Source of the DNA: Myxococcus guangdongensis
Lineage (GTDB): Bacteria; Myxococcota; Myxococcia; Myxococcales; Myxococcaceae
Length of the DNA: 64,000 bases
Assembly (NCBI RefSeq): GCF_024198255.1
Contig: NZ_JAJVKW010000010.1
Coordinates: 62,001-126,000, forward strand
Reading direction: 5' to 3'
Positions 7,870 through 15,380 of the stretch are shown here, piece by piece; position 1 is the first letter of the stretch; each line of letters opens with the position of its first letter. The notes under the pieces are model-generated. The model saw nothing but the letters and a program-made list of their open reading frames with translations. It was not told the DNA's origin and made no database searches. The position numbers and the translations under genes are program-made.

Positions 7870-10854
7870 ATGCCCCTCGTCTTCCTTCCCGACGCAGAGA
7901 CGCTGTTCCTGTGGGGACCCGAGCCGCTCCCTCGCGTGCTCTCCGACCTGCGCGGCACGGGCGACACCTCCTCCGCCGTCCTCGTCACGCCCGACGGGCC
8001 GCGTGAGTGCGAGGGGCGCGTGTTGCCGCTCGCCGCCACCGTCGAGCGACTCGCCGTGGTGCCCGCCTCCGAGGTCGACACGTTCCCCGGCTCCCTCGCG
8101 CTCTGGACGCTCGCCAGCAAGCTCGCGCTGGAGCTCATCGCACGGGAGCGCGTGGTACCCACCCTCCTGCGCAGGAACGAGCGCATCGAGGCGCGCTGGG
8201 CCGCAGCCCTCTCCGCCGCAGAGGACTCCAGCCGCGTCGTCGCCCTCGCCCGGAGCATGCCCGCCGCCGCGCACGCCGTGCCCGTCGACTCCAGCCCCAC
8301 TCCCTCCGTCTGGGCCCCGGAGGCCCTGCTGCGCGCCTTCCTCGACGCCACCGTGGATGCCTTCGTTCGCGCCGCGCGCGGCGGTGGGCCCTCGCTGCCT
8401 CCTCGCGCCACCTCGCGTCGCCCGGCCTCGTGGGACGAGCGCTGGCGCGCGGCGCTCTCCGGGCCTCGCCGCGACTTCGCCCCCGAGGGCTTCGCCGAGC
8501 GCTCCGTCGTCGACGAGCTGACGCGCTGGAGCGAGCCCGCGCTCGGTGCGAGGGACCGGCTGCGCGCCTGCTTCCGGCTCGAGCCTCCGACGGCGGACCG
8601 CGAGCCCTTCGTGCTGAGCTTCCACCTCCAAGCTCCGGATGACCCGAGCCTGCTCGTGTCCGCCGCCGACGTCTGGGAGACCCGCGGACGCCACCTGGAG
8701 AAGCTCGGCCGCGCCTTCCGTGACCCGCAGGAGTCGCTGCTCGAGGCGCTCGGCCGCGCCTCCCGGCTCTTCGCCCCCATCGGCCTGGTGCTCGAGAGCC
8801 CTCGCCCCCAGGCCCTCCTGCTCGAACCCGACACCGCGTGGACGTTCCTCTCCGAGGGCGCGCGGTTGCTCGCCGACGCGGGCTTCGGCGTCATCGTTCC
8901 CGGTGAGCTCACCTCCTCGGGCCGGCGCCGCCTGCGTCTGCGCATGCGCGTGGGCGCGAGCGTCCAGGCCGCCGGCGTCGTCGAGGGCACCTCGGGCCTG
9001 GGGCTCGACTCGCTCCTTCGCGTGGACTGGGACGCCGTCCTGGGCGACACGCCGCTCTCCGCGCGCGAGCTCACGCTGCTCGCCCAACGCAAGGCCCCGC
9101 TCGTGCGCTTCCGCGGCGCGTGGGTCGCGGTGGATCCCCACGAGCTCGACGCCATCCAACGCCACCTGGCCGAGGGGCCCGGCCACCTGTCCGCGAGCGA
9201 GGCCGTCCGCGTGGCCCTGCTCGGAGAGACGCGACACGGACAGCTCCCCGTCACCGTCCTCGCCACCGGTGCACTCGAAGATCGCCTGGGCCGGCTGCGC
9301 TCGGGTGGCACCACCGCGCAGTCCGCTCCCGATGCGCTGCGTGCCACGCTGCGGCCCTATCAGGCGCGTGGACTGCACTGGCTGGACACCCTGGCGTCGC
9401 TCGGGCTCGGCGCGTGCCTGGCCGATGACATGGGCCTGGGCAAGACGGTGCAGGTGCTGGCGTTCCTGCTGCGGCGGCTCGAGCGGGCTCCGCGCGAGGC
9501 GCGCCCCACGCTGCTGGTGGCGCCCACCTCCGTGGTGGGCAACTGGGAGCGCGAGGTCGCTCGCTTCGCCCCTTCGCTGCGCCTGACGCCCCACTACGGC
9601 GCCGAGCGCGCCCGCGCGGTGAAGGACCTCCCGCGCGGCCCGGGCTCGCTCGTGCTCACCTCCTACGGCCTCCTGCGCCGCGACGCCGAACTGCTCGCGC
9701 GCGTGGACTGGGCCACGGTGGTGCTCGACGAGGCGCAGAACATCAAGAACGCCGCCTCGGCCACGGCGCGCGCGGCCCGGGCGCTGCGTGCCAGCGAGCG
9801 CTTCGCCCTCACGGGGACTCCGGTGGAGAACCGTCTCGCGGAGCTGTGGTCCATCCTCGAGTTCGCCAACCCTGGCCTGCTGGGGCCGCTGGAGACCTTC
9901 CGGCGCGAGCTGGCGCTGCCCATCGAGCGCTATGGCAGCCAGGAGGCCGCGCAGCGCCTGCGCCGCATCACCGGCCCGTTCGTCCTGCGCCGCCTCAAGA
10001 GCGACCCGAACATCATCGCGGACCTGCCCGTGAAGAACGAGATGAAGGTCGTCTGCACGCTCACGCGAGAGCAGGCCTCGCTCTACAAGGCCGTGGTGGA
10101 CGAGGAGCTGCGCCGCATCGAAGACTCCGACGGCATCGAGCGCCGGGGCCGCGTGCTCGCGCTGCTGCTGTTCACCAAGCAGATAGCGAACCACCCCGCG
10201 CAGTACCTCGGCGAGTCGGGGCCCTTGCCTGGGCGCTCGGGGAAGCTGGCGCGCGTGACGGAGATGCTCGAGGAGGCCCTGTCCGCGGGGGACAAGGCGC
10301 TCGTCTTCACCCAGTTCCGGGAGATGGGGGACCGACTGGTGGCGCACCTGTCGGACCAACTGGGGCAGGAGGTGCTGTTCCTGCACGGTGGCACGTCGCG
10401 CAAGGCGCGCGATGCGCTGGTGCGGCGCTTCCAGGAAGAGCCCCACGGCCCGCGCGTCTTCGTGCTGTCCGTCAAGGCCGGAGGCACGGGCCTCAACCTG
10501 ACGGCGGCGAGCCATGTCTTCCATTACGACCGTTGGTGGAATCCCGCCGTCGAGGACCAGGCCACGGACCGCGCATACCGCATCGGCCAGACGCGCGCGG
10601 TGCAGGTCCACAAGCTGGTGTGCGCGGGCACCGTCGAGGAGAAGATTGACACGCTGCTCGAGCAGAAGCGGAGGCTCGCCGAGCGCGTCGTGGGCACGGG
10701 TGAGCACTGGGTGACCGAGCTGGACACGGCGGCGCTGCGCGAGCTGTTCTCGCTGTCCTCGGGCGCCGTCGCGGATGAGGTGGAGGAGCACGAGGCGCCC
10801 GGGCCGAACGCACCTCGACGACGCGCGCCGCGCCGGAAGGAGGTGGCGTCATGA
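7870..10854 (+). CDS. SNF2-family DEAD/DEAH-box helicase
   Basis: A protein of about 994 aa. The N-terminal half matches the SNF2-associated region of bacterial RapA/YwqA-like ATPases. The C-terminal half has motif I (DDMGLGKT, GLGKT at 522-526), Ia (LLVAPTSVVGNWERE), II (DEAQ near 620), III (ALTGTPVENRLAELWSI), V (VLSVKAGGTGLNLTAA) and VI (QATDRAYRIGQ). All ATPase motifs are intact. It should translocate on DNA or remodel protein-DNA or RNA polymerase complexes. The start is uncertain: ATG 7870 begins conserved sequence, ATG 7828 is also in frame, and neither has a clear ribosome site. Its stop overlaps the SWIM gene (ATGA), a common pairing. Confidence 0.92.
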   Translation: MPLVFLPDAETLFLWGPEPLPRVLSDLRGTGDTSSAVLVTPDGPRECEGRVLPLAATVERLAVVPASEVDTFPGSLALWTLASKLALELIARERVVPTLLRRNERIEARWAAALSAAEDSSRVVALARSMPAAAHAVPVDSSPTPSVWAPEALLRAFLDATVDAFVRAARGGGPSLPPRATSRRPASWDERWRAALSGPRRDFAPEGFAERSVVDELTRWSEPALGARDRLRACFRLEPPTADREPFVLSFHLQAPDDPSLLVSAADVWETRGRHLEKLGRAFRDPQESLLEALGRASRLFAPIGLVLESPRPQALLLEPDTAWTFLSEGARLLADAGFGVIVPGELTSSGRRRLRLRMRVGASVQAAGVVEGTSGLGLDSLLRVDWDAVLGDTPLSARELTLLAQRKAPLVRFRGAWVAVDPHELDAIQRHLAEGPGHLSASEAVRVALLGETRHGQLPVTVLATGALEDRLGRLRSGGTTAQSAPDALRATLRPYQARGLHWLDTLASLGLGACLADDMGLGKTVQVLAFLLRRLERAPREARPTLLVAPTSVVGNWEREVARFAPSLRLTPHYGAERARAVKDLPRGPGSLVLTSYGLLRRDAELLARVDWATVVLDEAQNIKNAASATARAARALRASERFALTGTPVENRLAELWSILEFANPGLLGPLETFRRELALPIERYGSQEAAQRLRRITGPFVLRRLKSDPNIIADLPVKNEMKVVCTLTREQASLYKAVVDEELRRIEDSDGIERRGRVLALLLFTKQIANHPAQYLGESGPLPGRSGKLARVTEMLEEALSAGDKALVFTQFREMGDRLVAHLSDQLGQEVLFLHGGTSRKARDALVRRFQEEPHGPRVFVLSVKAGGTGLNLTAASHVFHYDRWWNPAVEDQATDRAYRIGQTRAVQVHKLVCAGTVEEKIDTLLEQKRRLAERVVGTGEHWVTELDTAALRELFSLSSGAVADEVEEHEAPGPNAPRRRAPRRKEVAS

Positions 10855-11825
10855 GCCGCTGGGACGACTGGGGTTGGACGTCCGCGCCGAAGCGGCCGCC
10901 TCCCGAGCACGGCATCAAGATGAAGAAGGCCGGCGTCACGTGGTGGGGCCAGCGCTGGTTGGAGGCGCTCGAGCGCGTGCTGGCGGGGGACTCGAAGCGA
11001 CTGGCCCGAGGGCGCACGTACGCGCGGGCCGGGCGGACGCATGACCTGGTCATCCGCGGGGGAGAGGTCACCGCGAGGGTGACGGGCTCGCGGCCCCGGC
11101 CCTATGTCATCTCGCTGAAGCTGGGACAGTTCGACGAGGATGTGTGGAGCAAGTCCATCGCCGGGATGGGCGGCAAGGCGCAGTACAGCGCGGAGCTGCT
11201 GGCAGGTTCGATGCCCCAGGACATCGACGCCGTGTTCCGCGCGGCGGGCGTGAGCCTGTTCCCGCAGCGGCGCGAGGACCTGGTGACGAGTTGCTCCTGC
11301 CCGGACTGGGGAGACCCGTGCAAGCACGTGGCCGCCACGCACTACGTGCTCGGCGAGGCGCTGGACCGCGACCCGTTCCTCCTGTTCGAGCTGCGCGGCA
11401 GGACGAAGGAGCAGGTGTTGGGCGCCCTGCGGGCCACGCGCGGGAGCGGGAAGGCGGGCGCGCGGCGTCCGGCTTCGCCTTCGACGAAGAAGCGGGTGAA
11501 GTCGGAGGCGCCGGGTGTCGTCCCCGAAGTGCCAGGGGTGAGGTTGGGGAAGCTGACCTCGGCGGACTATGACCAGCCGCGCGCGCCGCTGCCCGCGCTG
11601 AGTTTCTCGTTCAACGCGCCGGAGGTGGAGGGGGCTGTACTGCGGCAGTTGGGGACGCCGTCATCCTGGGGCGGGCAGGAGGGGCCCGGGGAGGTGCTGG
11701 CGCCGCAGGTCCGCGCGGCGGCGGCGGTCGCGCGGCGCATCGCGCTGCACGAGGTAGGCGAGGACGCGGCGCCGAAGCCGCGCGCGAAGGGGATGGCGCG
11801 GGCCTCGAAGCGGCGAGGGCGCTGA
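10851..11825 (+). CDS. SWIM zinc-finger protein
   Basis: A 324-aa protein. The SWIM motif is C148-x-C150-x6-C157-x-H159 (CSCPDWGDPCKHV), which binds one zinc and is found in proteins acting with SNF2 ATPases and MULE transposases. The N terminus has the usual WWGQRWLEALER and RGRTYARAGRTHDLVI segments of this family; the C-terminal third is basic and low-complexity. ATG overlaps the SNF2 stop by four bases, so the two are coupled and probably act as a complex on nucleic acid. The location between CBASS and CRISPR genes raises a defence role, but this pair also occurs outside defence islands. Confidence 0.85.
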   Translation: MSRWDDWGWTSAPKRPPPEHGIKMKKAGVTWWGQRWLEALERVLAGDSKRLARGRTYARAGRTHDLVIRGGEVTARVTGSRPRPYVISLKLGQFDEDVWSKSIAGMGGKAQYSAELLAGSMPQDIDAVFRAAGVSLFPQRREDLVTSCSCPDWGDPCKHVAATHYVLGEALDRDPFLLFELRGRTKEQVLGALRATRGSGKAGARRPASPSTKKRVKSEAPGVVPEVPGVRLGKLTSADYDQPRAPLPALSFSFNAPEVEGAVLRQLGTPSSWGGQEGPGEVLAPQVRAAAAVARRIALHEVGEDAAPKPRAKGMARASKRRGR

Positions 11826-11837
11826 GCGGGGGCCGGC

Positions 11838-11893
11838 GAAAAAAGCGAGGGGACGCGAGGGGACGACGTGGCGTTGACGTCTTCCTGGGTGGA
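11838..11893 (+). promoter_or_regulatory. Shared intergenic element, copy B (before cas6)
   Basis: GAAAAAA at 11838, and exactly 33 bases later the block GCGTTGACGTCTTCCTGGG...GGA (11871-11893), as in copies A and C. It lies about 190 bases before cas6 in the 254-base gap after the SWIM gene. The gap holds no convincing gene; the short frames at 11868-12099 look accidental. Confidence 0.5.
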
Positions 11894-12079
11894 GCTGCGT
11901 GATGACCCCTGCTTTCCGAGCATTGGATGTGCCTGGGCTACCTCTCGAGAGGTATGGCCCGTGGCGTCGTTCCGGCGTTCCATGCGTGGGTGGGTGCCAT
12001 CACCTGAGTGCCCCTTCGTCCAGGTTGTCGGACGAGGACTTCCCCGCAGGCTGGTCCCGCCGTGGTGGGGCCATCGAGG

Positions 12080-12718
12080 ATGAACATGTCAGTGATTGAC
12101 CTCGTCTACCCCGCGCGAGGCGGTGGGGTTCCGTTGGACCATGGGTATGCGTTGTTCTCGGCGCTGTCCCACCGGCTGCCGGGGCTGCATGAGCGCAAGG
12201 ACGTCGGCATCTTCAACCTGCGGGGGACTCGGGCGAGCGGGAAGAGCCTGCTGGTGGGGCATGGGACGCTGCGGGTGCGGTGCCCGACGGAGGCGTTGCC
12301 GGTGTGGATGCCCTTGGGGGGCTCGGCGATTGAAGTGGGCGGGGGTGAGGTGACGCTGGGGGCGCCACGGGTGTTTCCGCTGGAGGCACCGGTGTCCCTG
12401 TCCTCGCGGCTGGTGACGTTCAAGAACGCGGTGGATGACGCGAGCTTCCGGAGCGCGGTGCAGCGGACCCTGACGGCGCTGGAGTGCGAGGCCACCGTGC
12501 ACGTGGGGCGACGGCGCGTGGTGCGCATCGCGGGGAAGAAGGTGATTGGGTATGGGCTGACGCTGAGCAACCTGTCTGCGTGCGCGTCCGTGACCTTGCA
12601 GGAGCAGGGGATGGGCGGACGGCGGCACATGGGGTGCGGCCTGTTCCTGCCCACGCGCCTGCGCGTCGGCGCGGGGAACTGGCAGGGCGGGCCGCGGGAG
12701 TTGGCGAGCCCGGCGTAG
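12080..12718 (+). CDS. cas6: Cas6, Cmx6-type crRNA-processing endoribonuclease
   Basis: A 212-aa protein (210 aa if ATG 12086 is used, which GAGG at 12075 suits slightly better). Residues near the C terminus contain VIGYGLTLSNLSACASVTLQ, then GMGGRRHMGCGLF. This Gly-rich loop and its surroundings are typical of the MYXAN/Cmx6 branch of Cas6. It cuts the repeat transcript within each repeat to leave a short 5' handle; here that would be derived from the repeat end GTTGAGCAC. His residues in the N-terminal DHGYALFSALSHRLPGLH are candidate catalytic residues. It is separated from cmr1 by an antisense Rpn-like gene, so it probably has its own promoter, perhaps element B. Confidence 0.85.
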   Translation: MNMSVIDLVYPARGGGVPLDHGYALFSALSHRLPGLHERKDVGIFNLRGTRASGKSLLVGHGTLRVRCPTEALPVWMPLGGSAIEVGGGEVTLGAPRVFPLEAPVSLSSRLVTFKNAVDDASFRSAVQRTLTALECEATVHVGRRRVVRIAGKKVIGYGLTLSNLSACASVTLQEQGMGGRRHMGCGLFLPTRLRVGAGNWQGGPRELASPA

Positions 12719-12763
12719 GGATTGTGATGGGTAAATTGGGCCCGGGCGTGGAGCGCGGACCGT

Positions 12764-12777
12764 GTGACGAGAGTCAC
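12764..12777. terminator. Small hairpin between cas6 and the Rpn gene
   Basis: GTGAC-GAGA-GTCAC forms a 5-bp stem in the 66-base gap between convergent genes. It is flanked by a direct repeat CCCGGGCG (12741-12748 and 12777-12784). It is a weak terminator candidate. Confidence 0.35.
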
Positions 12778-12784
12778 CCGGGCG

Positions 12785-13657
12785 TCATGGTCGGGAGGGT
12801 GTGCCCGCCGTGGTGTTGGAACCCGTCGCGTCGCGCAGGGTACGCAGCGCCGCGTCCGGGTGGGCGAAGGCGAGGGTGATGAGCTGGTCCAGCGTGGCTT
12901 CGCCCAGTGCCGCCAGTCGCTCCTGTGAATCCGGGGGCAACGTCAGCTCCCGGACGCGCGCGAAGTTGATGAGCGTCCGAGCCCGGTCCCGGGCGCGCTC
13001 CAGCGCGCGCTGTTCATCCCAGAAAGGCGAGTCCATCATGATGTTCCTCAACGATGAGGTGAGTTGCGCACTCCCGAAGCGGCGTGACGTCAGGGTACCC
13101 AGGACGACGAGCAAGTCCATCTGCTCCCGCGGAGAAAGGTCGGTGGCCTGTCGGATACGTGTCTCCGCCCAGGTCGCTCGCTCGGGGCCTGCTCGGGCGT
13201 CCAACACAGAGAGAGGCAACAGCGGCGTGGCGGCCTGGAGTGCAGGCTGCGAGAAGTCCACCTCCCACAACCGGACCACCACGAAATCCAAGGTGAGCTG
13301 CGGTCGCCCTCGACAGCGGATGACGTAGGGAGGGCGGATACCTTCGGCCTCGGGGACCACGAGGATGACCACGGGCAACACCGGGAGGTTCTCGCGCAGG
13401 TGGACGCGCACGGTGTAGTCGAGGAGGCGCCGTGCGAAGTCCGAATCCGCTTGTGCCTGGAGCTCGAGCTCCACCGCGAAGCGCTCCGAGTCCGACTCGA
13501 CGACGAGCACCGCGTCCGCGCGTCGTTCGGATTGAGGGAGGCTGCTGTCCGCGGCGCGGACGAAGCGTGGTGCTTCCTCTCCGAAGAGCAGGAACAACAG
13601 CTGCGCCGGATGGCGCTGGACGAGCCCACGGAGCACCAGGTCGAAGATGGGTTTCAT
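12785..13657 (-). CDS. Rpn-like PD-(D/E)xK nuclease
   Basis: A 290-aa protein. It starts MKPIFDLVLRGLVQRHPAQLLFLLFG and has R46-A-D48, then VELELQ with E65-L-Q67. That is the D...ExQ core of the Rpn (recombination-promoting nuclease, formerly transposase_31) family. The middle has HLRENLPVLPVVILV and the C terminus a charged helical region. Rpn proteins are DNA endonucleases linked to RecA-independent recombination and, in some cases, phage defence. It lies antisense between cas6 and cmr1 and interrupts what is usually a continuous cas locus. ATG 13657 was chosen; an ATG 7 codons upstream (13678) is possible. Confidence 0.72.
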   Translation of the reverse strand: MKPIFDLVLRGLVQRHPAQLLFLLFGEEAPRFVRAADSSLPQSERRADAVLVVESDSERFAVELELQAQADSDFARRLLDYTVRVHLRENLPVLPVVILVVPEAEGIRPPYVIRCRGRPQLTLDFVVVRLWEVDFSQPALQAATPLLPLSVLDARAGPERATWAETRIRQATDLSPREQMDLLVVLGTLTSRRFGSAQLTSSLRNIMMDSPFWDEQRALERARDRARTLINFARVRELTLPPDSQERLAALGEATLDQLITLAFAHPDAALRTLRDATGSNTTAGTPSRP

Positions 13658-13756
13658 GTTGAACCTGAGAGGTAGCATCCTGGTCTGACATCCATCAGGT
13701 AGGGTCCCGTTTCGTGGCCTCTCGATGGGGCCGGCGCCGTGCCTTGACCCCCTGAA

Positions 13757-13812
13757 GAAAAACGCACGGAGCCGCGAGGGGGGCGCGCGGCGTTGGCGTC
13801 TTCCTCGGTGGA
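13757..13812 (+). promoter_or_regulatory. Shared intergenic element, copy C (before cmr1)
   Basis: GAAAAA at 13757, and exactly 33 bases later the block GCGTTGGCGTCTTCCTCGG...GGA (13790-13812). It lies 172 bases before the cmr1 start in a 327-base gap that holds no other recognised gene. It is the only candidate seen for the promoter of the cmr operon, since the gene upstream runs the other way. Confidence 0.5.
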
Positions 13813-13984
13813 CATGTGCACCGCCGCTCCATCCGCCGCTTCATCCACCACCTCCGGGAGCGCTCCGCCGTCCATGGCGGACCGGAGTCCGGCTGCGCGC
13901 CGTGCGCCCCTTCCCGTGGGCGAGGTCGCCCCATGTCTTCACCCCCATCACCGTCCCGCCCTGGCGGGTCGAGGAGGAGTCGAG

Positions 13985-15376
13985 GTGTGCCCAGATTCTT
14001 TGAACCTGCCCGAGCCATCCAAGGACCCGCGCCCCAGGCGCAGACTGCCCACGGGCCCTCGGCGAGAGACCTTCACCGTGGACCTGAAGACCGTCACGCC
14101 CATCCTCGGGGGCGCGCCTGTCCCGCGTCAGCTCTCCGAGGTGGACATCATCCGCGTGCCCACGCTGCGCGGACACCTGCGCTTCTGGTGGCGCGCGCTG
14201 TATGGCCATGCCTACGGCGAGCACCAGCGGCTCGAACTGGCCCGGCGTGAGCGCGCGCTGTGGGGCGGGATGACGCTGGGCGAAGAGAAGCCCTGTCGCT
14301 CGCAGGTGGACCTGTGCGTGCGTGCCGTCACCGTCTCGGCGCAGGACTCGCTGAACATCTCGCTGCGCGAGGAGCCGTCCTATGCGCTCTGGCCTGCCCG
14401 CGCCCCGAAGGATGGGAAGCCCGCGCCACGTTGGAAGCCGGGTCTGTGCTTCACGCTGGAGGTCAGCGCTCCGGAGGGCGCGCTGTCCGACGAGGTCCGT
14501 CACGCCCTTCGCGCGTGGGTGCTCTTCGGTGGGTATGGCTCACGGCCCCGTCGTGGCTGCGGCACGGTGACGTTCGCCACCGAGGCGCAGTGTCGGCAAT
14601 GGCTGCCGAAGAACGCCACTCGCATCGAGCTGCGCCGACTCTTCGGCGATGTGCCCCTCTTCCAGCCTGAGCTCGCGGGGGCTCCGCGCGACCTGCCTCT
14701 GCTGCGCGGCGCGTGGCTCCTGCGGGGGCCTCGGGACGAGTCCACGGTCGATGGCACCAAGGCATGGCTGGAGGCGCTGGGCTGGCTGCGCGCGTTCCGC
14801 CAGGGCACCGCGGGTATCGAGGGCGCGCGTGCTCGCAACCCGAGTCCCACGGGAGACAATCGCGATGGCCGCTCCAACTGGCCGGAGGCGGACAAGATTC
14901 GCCACCACGCTCGCTCCTATCCCGAGGTGCATGCGCCGCGCCCGGCGTACTCGAGGACACCCGCGTGGCCGCGCGCGGGCTTCGGACTGCCCATCGTCAT
15001 CCATTTCCAACAGGAGAAGCGGGGCTCCAAAGACGACCACATTCCCCCCGAGCCCAAGCACATGCAGCTCCAGTGGGTTCGAGACCGGGAGCGCGAGCCG
15101 AAGGACCGCCTGGCCTCGCCGCTCATCGTCAAGGCGATGCCGCTGGCCAACGGGCGCTTCGAGCCCATCGCGCTGTGGCTCGAACGCGGCTACCCCGGGG
15201 GCGGCAAGGTCCTCCTGGTGCAGTCCAACCGTCCCCTCGAAGCGACACGCGCGGACTTCGACGTGCTGCGGGCGAAGGACGACCAACCCCTCTTCACGCC
15301 GCTGCGCGAGGCGACGTCGCTGCGCGAGGCGTTCTTCAGCTGGCTGCGTGACACGAAGAAGGCTCGGGAGGCGTAA
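13985..15376 (+). CDS. cmr1: Type III-B RAMP protein Cmr1
   Basis: A protein of about 463 aa. The N-terminal RAMP core reads FTVDLKTVTPILGGA, then VRGH-like PTLRGHLRFWWRALYG, both hallmarks of Cmr1. A second RAMP-like Gly-rich stretch is LFGGYGSRPRRGCGTV. Cmr1 caps the Cmr complex at the 3' end of the guide and contacts target RNA. GTG 13985 was chosen because GGAGG sits 7 bases upstream; the frame is open further upstream, but that part is low-complexity and overlaps the regulatory element. The gene is first of a six-gene operon and ends 4 bases before cmr2. Confidence 0.88.
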   Translation: MCPDSLNLPEPSKDPRPRRRLPTGPRRETFTVDLKTVTPILGGAPVPRQLSEVDIIRVPTLRGHLRFWWRALYGHAYGEHQRLELARRERALWGGMTLGEEKPCRSQVDLCVRAVTVSAQDSLNISLREEPSYALWPARAPKDGKPAPRWKPGLCFTLEVSAPEGALSDEVRHALRAWVLFGGYGSRPRRGCGTVTFATEAQCRQWLPKNATRIELRRLFGDVPLFQPELAGAPRDLPLLRGAWLLRGPRDESTVDGTKAWLEALGWLRAFRQGTAGIEGARARNPSPTGDNRDGRSNWPEADKIRHHARSYPEVHAPRPAYSRTPAWPRAGFGLPIVIHFQQEKRGSKDDHIPPEPKHMQLQWVRDREREPKDRLASPLIVKAMPLANGRFEPIALWLERGYPGGGKVLLVQSNRPLEATRADFDVLRAKDDQPLFTPLREATSLREAFFSWLRDTKKAREA

Positions 15377-15380
15377 GCCG

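Noticed and set aside
7634..9347. Very long minus-strand frame continuing upstream of the 6681-7601 gene
   Set aside because: Upstream of 7634 it is antisense to the SNF2 gene and Ser/Arg-rich; the ribosome site supports 7601.
11868..12099. Small overlapping frames of 66-71 codons before cas6
   Set aside because: No ribosome site, no recognisable fold, and they share sequence with the intergenic element and cas6 start.
13793..13984. Extended N terminus of cmr1
   Set aside because: Low-complexity sequence overlapping the shared element; a strong Shine-Dalgarno points to 13985.
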